The notes under the pieces are model-generated. The model was not told the origin of the DNA. It did no database searches and was given only the letters and a program-made list of their open reading frames with translations. Below are positions 60,534-64,000 of a DNA stretch of 64,000 bases, one piece after another. A program made the translations under genes and the position numbers. Each line of letters starts with the position of its first letter. Positions within the stretch are counted from its first letter, which is position 1. Origin of the DNA: JBATTK01 sp049670505. GTDB taxonomy: Bacteria; Bacteroidota; Bacteroidia; Flavobacteriales; Flavobacteriaceae. Where the stretch lies: NCBI GenBank assembly GCA_049670505.1, contig JBATTK010000110.1, positions 1 to 64,000 of the forward strand, given 5' to 3'.

Positions 60534-61160
60534 ATGAAAAAAGTCTCCCTTATACTCGGTTTTTTAATTGTATCCGCCTGCTCTTCCACACAGTTTGTGG
60601 ACAGCTGGAAAAACAAAGAAATATCCAAATTTGAACCGGATAAATTACTCGTAGTGGGAATGACCCAAAACCTTACGGCGCGAAAGGTGTTTGAAGAGGA
60701 ATTGAAAAGAGCATTTATAAAGCGAAATATCAATGCCCATGAAAGTACGGCCATTTTTGATGGCACGTTTACCTATTCCAAAAAAAGCGAGGAAGAAATT
60801 GATGATATGAAGGAAAAACTTCTCGAGGATGGGTTTGACTCGGTCATCATTACCGCTGTAATCGGGGTGGACGACAAGAGAAGATACCGTTCCGCTTATC
60901 ATATGGTAGGGTATACGTGGTATCGTTTTGGGCGCTATTATTACCGGTTCCAAGATGTTTATTATACCCCTGAATATTATGACGATTACAAAATATATCA
61001 TGTGGAAAGCTCCATTTACAATATTAGGAAGGAAGGTGATAAGTCACTGGTTTGGGTGGGCACCTTTAATATTGTAGATCCATCGAATATAAGTTCTACC
61101 GTTGATGATTATGTAGAACAGATCATTATGCAACTGGAGCGTGAAAAGTTAATTGGTTAA
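60534..61160 (+). CDS. Tyr-rich lipoprotein, DUF4136-like
   Basis: 208 residues from the ATG at 60534 (the frame opens at 60486). Signal and lipobox VSACSS. Body: WKNKEISKFEPDKLLVVGMT, FEEELKRAFIKRNINAHEST and EQIIMQLEREKLIG resemble DUF4136 lipoproteins; the middle is strikingly aromatic (YTWYRFGRYYYRFQDVYYTP). Function unknown. A stress-regulon membrane component. Confidence 0.75.
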   Translation: MKKVSLILGFLIVSACSSTQFVDSWKNKEISKFEPDKLLVVGMTQNLTARKVFEEELKRAFIKRNINAHESTAIFDGTFTYSKKSEEEIDDMKEKLLEDGFDSVIITAVIGVDDKRRYRSAYHMVGYTWYRFGRYYYRFQDVYYTPEYYDDYKIYHVESSIYNIRKEGDKSLVWVGTFNIVDPSNISSTVDDYVEQIIMQLEREKLIG

Positions 61161-61292
61161 ATCCTAAGCTTTGGGAAACCTATCTCGTGTATCTTCCAGT
61201 TTCCCGAACGAAACTTATTTTGCGAAGTAAATTAAAATAATGCCCATAGATGGGAACAGTACGGATTTGTCCATAATATTCTTTATTGATCA

Positions 61293-61358
61293 CAATTGTT
61301 GGTTAAAACCCTACCTACGTGAGGCAGGCCTGTCTGTCGTCAGGTAAACCTGCCTGCC
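61293..61358. repeat. Interspersed GGCAGGCC repeat, copy 1 left part
   Basis: GTTGGTTAAAACCCT followed by GAGGCAGGCCTGTCTGTCGT matches 62686-62735. Its sequence GGCAGG...CCTGCC (61323-61358) forms a hairpin. The repeat is continued at 61764, after an interruption. Confidence 0.65.
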
Positions 61359-61387
61359 GAAGTTGGGAACAGGCTTAATGAAAGTTT

Positions 61388-61558
61388 TCATCGGTGGACA
61401 GCTTGCGGTAAGTCGTATGTGACCGTGCCGGTAACCCTATGAAGTTTTTCAAGTTCGATCACGCTATACTTTCCGCTCTCAAAATCACTGACCAATTCCC
61501 TTTTAAATTCCTCCGAATAGACCAGTTGTTTTCGAATCTGACGTAAATTTGCTTTCAT
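61388..61558 (-). pseudogene. IS3-family transposase OrfA remnant
   Basis: 56 residues. YSEEFKRELVSDFESGKYSVIELEKL, cut here, is the N-terminal helix-turn-helix of IS3 OrfA (consensus YSxEFKxEVV...FExGEYSVxEL). The frame ends with TGA before the rest of OrfA, and no OrfB with DDE residues is present. A decayed insertion located inside a split interspersed repeat. Confidence 0.72.
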
Positions 61559-61763
61559 CGTTTTCCACTTTTAAGTGGTCGACCAATATCAGGGACGTAC
61601 AACGTATAATTGCCTGCTCAATACTAACTGCTCGATACTAATTACTGAAGACTGCCAACCGTTTACTTTTGTATCGGTGTACTTTTCTCATATTCAAACC
61701 TACATACCCTCATTGTATCATTGTAAGACTTTCGGTTTTCAAGAAACTATTTAATATTCGGCC

Positions 61764-61866
61764 ATGTGCCTTCGATAAGATTGCCCGGCAATCACTCAGG
61801 CACCGCATGGGGTCATTGAGTGATTTTCGAATAGAAAATCGTATCGAAATGACATTCCAGCTTCCG
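61764..61866. repeat. Interspersed repeat, copy 1 right part
   Basis: TGTGCCTTCGATAAG...ACTCAGGCACCG...GTGATTTTCGAATAGAAA matches the contiguous copy at 62735-62830 at roughly 75 percent. Together with 61293-61340 this is one repeat split by ~420 bases. Confidence 0.65.
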
Positions 61867-62048
61867 GTTATCCAGTTTCTGGTGTTCAGTTTCCAACTTC
61901 CGATTTCCAGTTCTCGGTATCCTGCTTATGGTTATCCGGTTATCCAATGGCAAAGCCCTACTGTTTACTGCCACTGCTTACTGAAGATTTCCTTCTATCC
62001 AACGACGAAGAATTGATTCCTAAACTAGAATAGTTCAGTTGCTCGTTG

Positions 62049-62540
62049 CTATCCAACTTTTCTTAACGAGTCTTCCAAATTCCTTAATTCATACTCGAAC
62101 CCCCGTATAATTAGCCAATATCCACCTTCTTCCAATGTTTTAATATAATCGATAACATTGTCCTTGTGTATGCCCAGGCCTCTCAAAATGCCATAGGGTC
62201 CATTCGTAATCTCACCTAATTTTTTTCCGTCTACATTGCTCAGAAATAAAGGGGTCAAAGGCCCTGCGATATAGACCGTTCCAATTTCCGGATTGGAGAA
62301 AAAACCAACGTCCGTTAATGGTCCCAATGATTCTTTCCAATACCTGTTTAATTGCTCCTTTTGTTGAACGGATATTTCATTGTTGTCCGAATACCGACTG
62401 TCCAATTTTCCAAGTATGGATACCTGCGTATGGGCAGTACTATTTTTCCTTATGATTTCAATAGCCTGTTCAAGGTGTAATAACTGATAATATGTCTTTA
62501 ATAGAACGTGCTTTTGTTCTTTGCTATAAATATGTAACAT
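62049..62540 (-). CDS. Unknown protein with a stress-protein-like pattern
   Basis: 163 residues, no signal. An N-terminal helix (LLHLEQAIEIIRKNSTAHTQVSILGKL, cut here), then YWKESLGPLTDVGFFSNPEIG and LGEITNGPYGILRGLGIHKD and a strand pair GYWLIIRGFEYEL. This looks like the general-stress DUF1269/YflT-type architecture, but membership is uncertain. It lies between two interspersed repeats yet has a regulon promoter, so it is probably a core regulon gene. Confidence 0.6.
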   Translation of the reverse strand: MLHIYSKEQKHVLLKTYYQLLHLEQAIEIIRKNSTAHTQVSILGKLDSRYSDNNEISVQQKEQLNRYWKESLGPLTDVGFFSNPEIGTVYIAGPLTPLFLSNVDGKKLGEITNGPYGILRGLGIHKDNVIDYIKTLEEGGYWLIIRGFEYELRNLEDSLRKVG

Positions 62541-62587
62541 CCTTATTTTACTTTGGAAAACCGCATACCAGATTAGTATTCCTAATA

Positions 62588-62630
62588 CTAAGTTACTACT
62601 GAAAACGGGCTATGCGAATGATATAGATCA
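62588..62630 (-). promoter_or_regulatory. Regulon promoter of the 163-residue protein
   Basis: TGATATAGATCA at 62619-62630; leftward -7 box TAACTTAG at 62595-62588, 35-base spacing. Confidence 0.7.
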
Positions 62631-62683
62631 GCTTGATTAAGACTTCGCCGATTTATTTTTTGGAAGGTAAACTTTATGGATTA

Positions 62684-62830
62684 CAATCGTTGGTTAAAAC
62701 CCTGTCTTTGGCAGGCAGGCCTATCTGTCGTAATGTGCCTTTGGTACGACCGCAAGCGATTACTCAGGCACCGAATAGAGTCATCGGGTGATTTTCGAAC
62801 AGAAAGTCATATCCAAATGACATATCAGAT
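62684..62830. repeat. Interspersed GGCAGGCC repeat, copy 2 (contiguous)
   Basis: AATCGTTGGTTAAAACCCT, GGCAGGCAGGCCTATCTGTCGT, split here, and the ACTCAGGCACCG...GTGATTTTCGAACAGAAA part are contiguous, giving the unbroken reference for the split copy 1. Confidence 0.65.
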
Positions 62831-62908
62831 AACTGCTCACACAATTTTATTGCACATCCAAACTCATGGATTTTCAATCCAAGCAGTTTAGTTTATGATT
62901 TTGCTATC

Positions 62909-63982
62909 TCAATCCTTAAAATCCGCCACATGTTGTAACTCGTCTTTTTTCAAGAGAACTACCCTTCTGCTAGATCCCATAGTAATCAATCCCTCTTCCT
63001 TGAATTCCGATAATGCACGTATGGCGGTCTCCGTTGCCGTACCAATGATTCCGGCAAAGTCCTCTCGGGGAATATCAATGCCCTCGTTTGCCACATCTTT
63101 TATAATACCTTTGTTATACAACATTAACAATGCCTTAGCTACCCGTTGCCGAACCGTTGCATAGGCCATATCTACCAGTTGTTCCTGTACCTCGATAAGA
63201 TTATTAGAAATAATACCGATAAATTTTTGTGCAACTTCCTTATTGGCATAGAGGAGGTGTGTAAAATCGGTTTTGGGGATATCAAAAACTTCGGCATCCT
63301 GTAATACGGTAGCAGTTTCCAAATAGGTGCCTTCTTGGTTCAATAAGGACAGTTGACCCATAAAATCCCCGGCCTTGTAAATACCCGTTACAAACTCTTT
63401 CCCCGATTCGGTGGACCTATATGTCTTTATAATGCCATTTTGAACGAAGAAAAGCTTGTGTGCCGCATCTCCTTCCCTAAAGACAAAATCTTTCTTTTCA
63501 TATGTTTTGTGCCGATAGCTTCTAGAGATGCGTTTCAAATTCAGATATTCCGACGCATCTTCTAAAAATTGATGCACCCCCTCCATACTATTAGAAAATT
63601 CCTTTCGTAAGAAGTCATTCTTCCGCAAGCGACATGCAATGGCATCCAATAGTTCATGTTCTTCAAAAGGTTTGGTCAGATAATCATCGGCTCCCATGTT
63701 CATGCCCTTGCGTACATCGCACTTTTCCGATTTAGCGGTCAAAAAGATAAAGGGTATACCTGCGGTTTCCCTGTTTTTGCTCAAGGTTTCCAATACGCCA
63801 TATCCGTCCAATTCGGGCATCATAATATCACAAATTATAATATCCGGAAGAAATTGCCGTATCTTTTCTATTGCTATTTTTCCATTTTCTGCCGTAGCAG
63901 TTTCGTAATTGGCCAATTCCAAGATATCGGCCGTGTTCTCCCGCACGTCCTTATTATCCTCAATAATTAGTATTTTTTTCAT
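62909..63982 (-). CDS. Response regulator fused to Crp/Fnr-type DNA-binding module
   Basis: 357 residues. Receiver domain 1-120 (IIEDNKDVREN, phosphoacceptor Asp in IIICDIMMPELDG near residue 53, TAKSEK, YLTKPFE), a linker, a cyclic-nucleotide-like beta roll (about 160-250; VFREGDAAHKLFFVQNGIIKTY, GDFMGQLSLLNQ) and a Crp-type winged helix (REDFAGIIGTATETAIRALSEF). The recognition helix keeps the Glu and Arg (TETAIR) that in Crp/Fnr contact the G of TGA half-sites. It is the best candidate for reading the TGAYNNNNRTCA sites of this window. Its own promoter lies beyond the window edge. Confidence 0.92.
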   Translation of the reverse strand: MKKILIIEDNKDVRENTADILELANYETATAENGKIAIEKIRQFLPDIIICDIMMPELDGYGVLETLSKNRETAGIPFIFLTAKSEKCDVRKGMNMGADDYLTKPFEEHELLDAIACRLRKNDFLRKEFSNSMEGVHQFLEDASEYLNLKRISRSYRHKTYEKKDFVFREGDAAHKLFFVQNGIIKTYRSTESGKEFVTGIYKAGDFMGQLSLLNQEGTYLETATVLQDAEVFDIPKTDFTHLLYANKEVAQKFIGIISNNLIEVQEQLVDMAYATVRQRVAKALLMLYNKGIIKDVANEGIDIPREDFAGIIGTATETAIRALSEFKEEGLITMGSSRRVVLLKKDELQHVADFKD

Positions 63983-64000
63983 TGTATTGCTTTTTTCTGT

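Noticed and set aside
1..64000. CRISPR arrays, rRNA, tRNA genes
   Set aside because: No regularly spaced direct repeats and no cloverleaf or ribosomal core sequences were seen on either strand.

Overview
The window looks like chromosome of a marine member of the Flavobacteriaceae (Bacteroidetes). Evidence: AT-rich DNA, promoters with the Bacteroidetes-type -7 box TANNTTTG, few Shine-Dalgarno sequences, many short lipoproteins, a LytS/LytTR pair, a bactofilin-like membrane protein, and degenerate GGCAGGCC interspersed repeats. I found no rRNA, tRNA or CRISPR array.

Layout. 1-4606 is the end of a phage-tail or tailocin-like cassette: S74 tail fibre (cut by the window edge), small proteins, an amidase endolysin and a patatin lipase. 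4686-7819 holds a LytTR/LytS two-component pair and a secreted amidohydrolase. 8171-30510 is a dense stress and central-metabolism island: FtsH, DUF2267, WG-repeat protein, SDR, PfkB, OmpA lipoprotein, PEP synthase, FMN-binding protein, beta-CASP nuclease, ATP-cone endonuclease, dodecin, bactofilin-like protein, alcohol dehydrogenase and universal stress protein. 30699-37761 is an ordinary accessory stretch: a GlxA/AraC regulator, a translationally coupled cluster of VOC, NTF2, AlkD, SRPBCC and DoxX genes, and a MarR/SDR/NTF2 unit with palindromic operators. 38088-50989 has a divergent pyruvate kinase, lipoproteins, a class III cyclase, and a five-gene RND efflux operon with a potassium channel and an unusual TolC fusion. 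51244-63982 returns to the stress island: antiporter, flavin reductase/peptidase/DUF1611/class II ribonucleotide reductase operon, YtfI/YtfJ pair, lipoproteins, IS3 relic and repeats, and finally a response regulator fused to a Crp/Fnr module.

The main discovery is regulatory. Twenty-one palindromes, nearly all TGAYNNNNRTCA, lie in front of genes of the two stress blocks. In nearly all of them a TANNTTTG-like -7 box starts 35 (occasionally 34) bases after the first base of the palindrome, placing the centre near -42, the class II position for Crp/Fnr activators. The Crp-type response regulator at 62909-63982 is the obvious candidate, and the regulon resembles the DosR or Anr/Usp low-oxygen stress programmes in gene content.

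Two members of this regulon drive no protein. Each starts a ~210 nt, gene-free transcript (13574-13789 minus and 52683-52891 plus), 39 kb apart. They share identical blocks in identical register, a conserved 5' stem-loop maintained by G-U pairs, and the same type of terminator. I propose them as a paralogous pair of regulon-controlled small RNAs, and I do not recognise the family.
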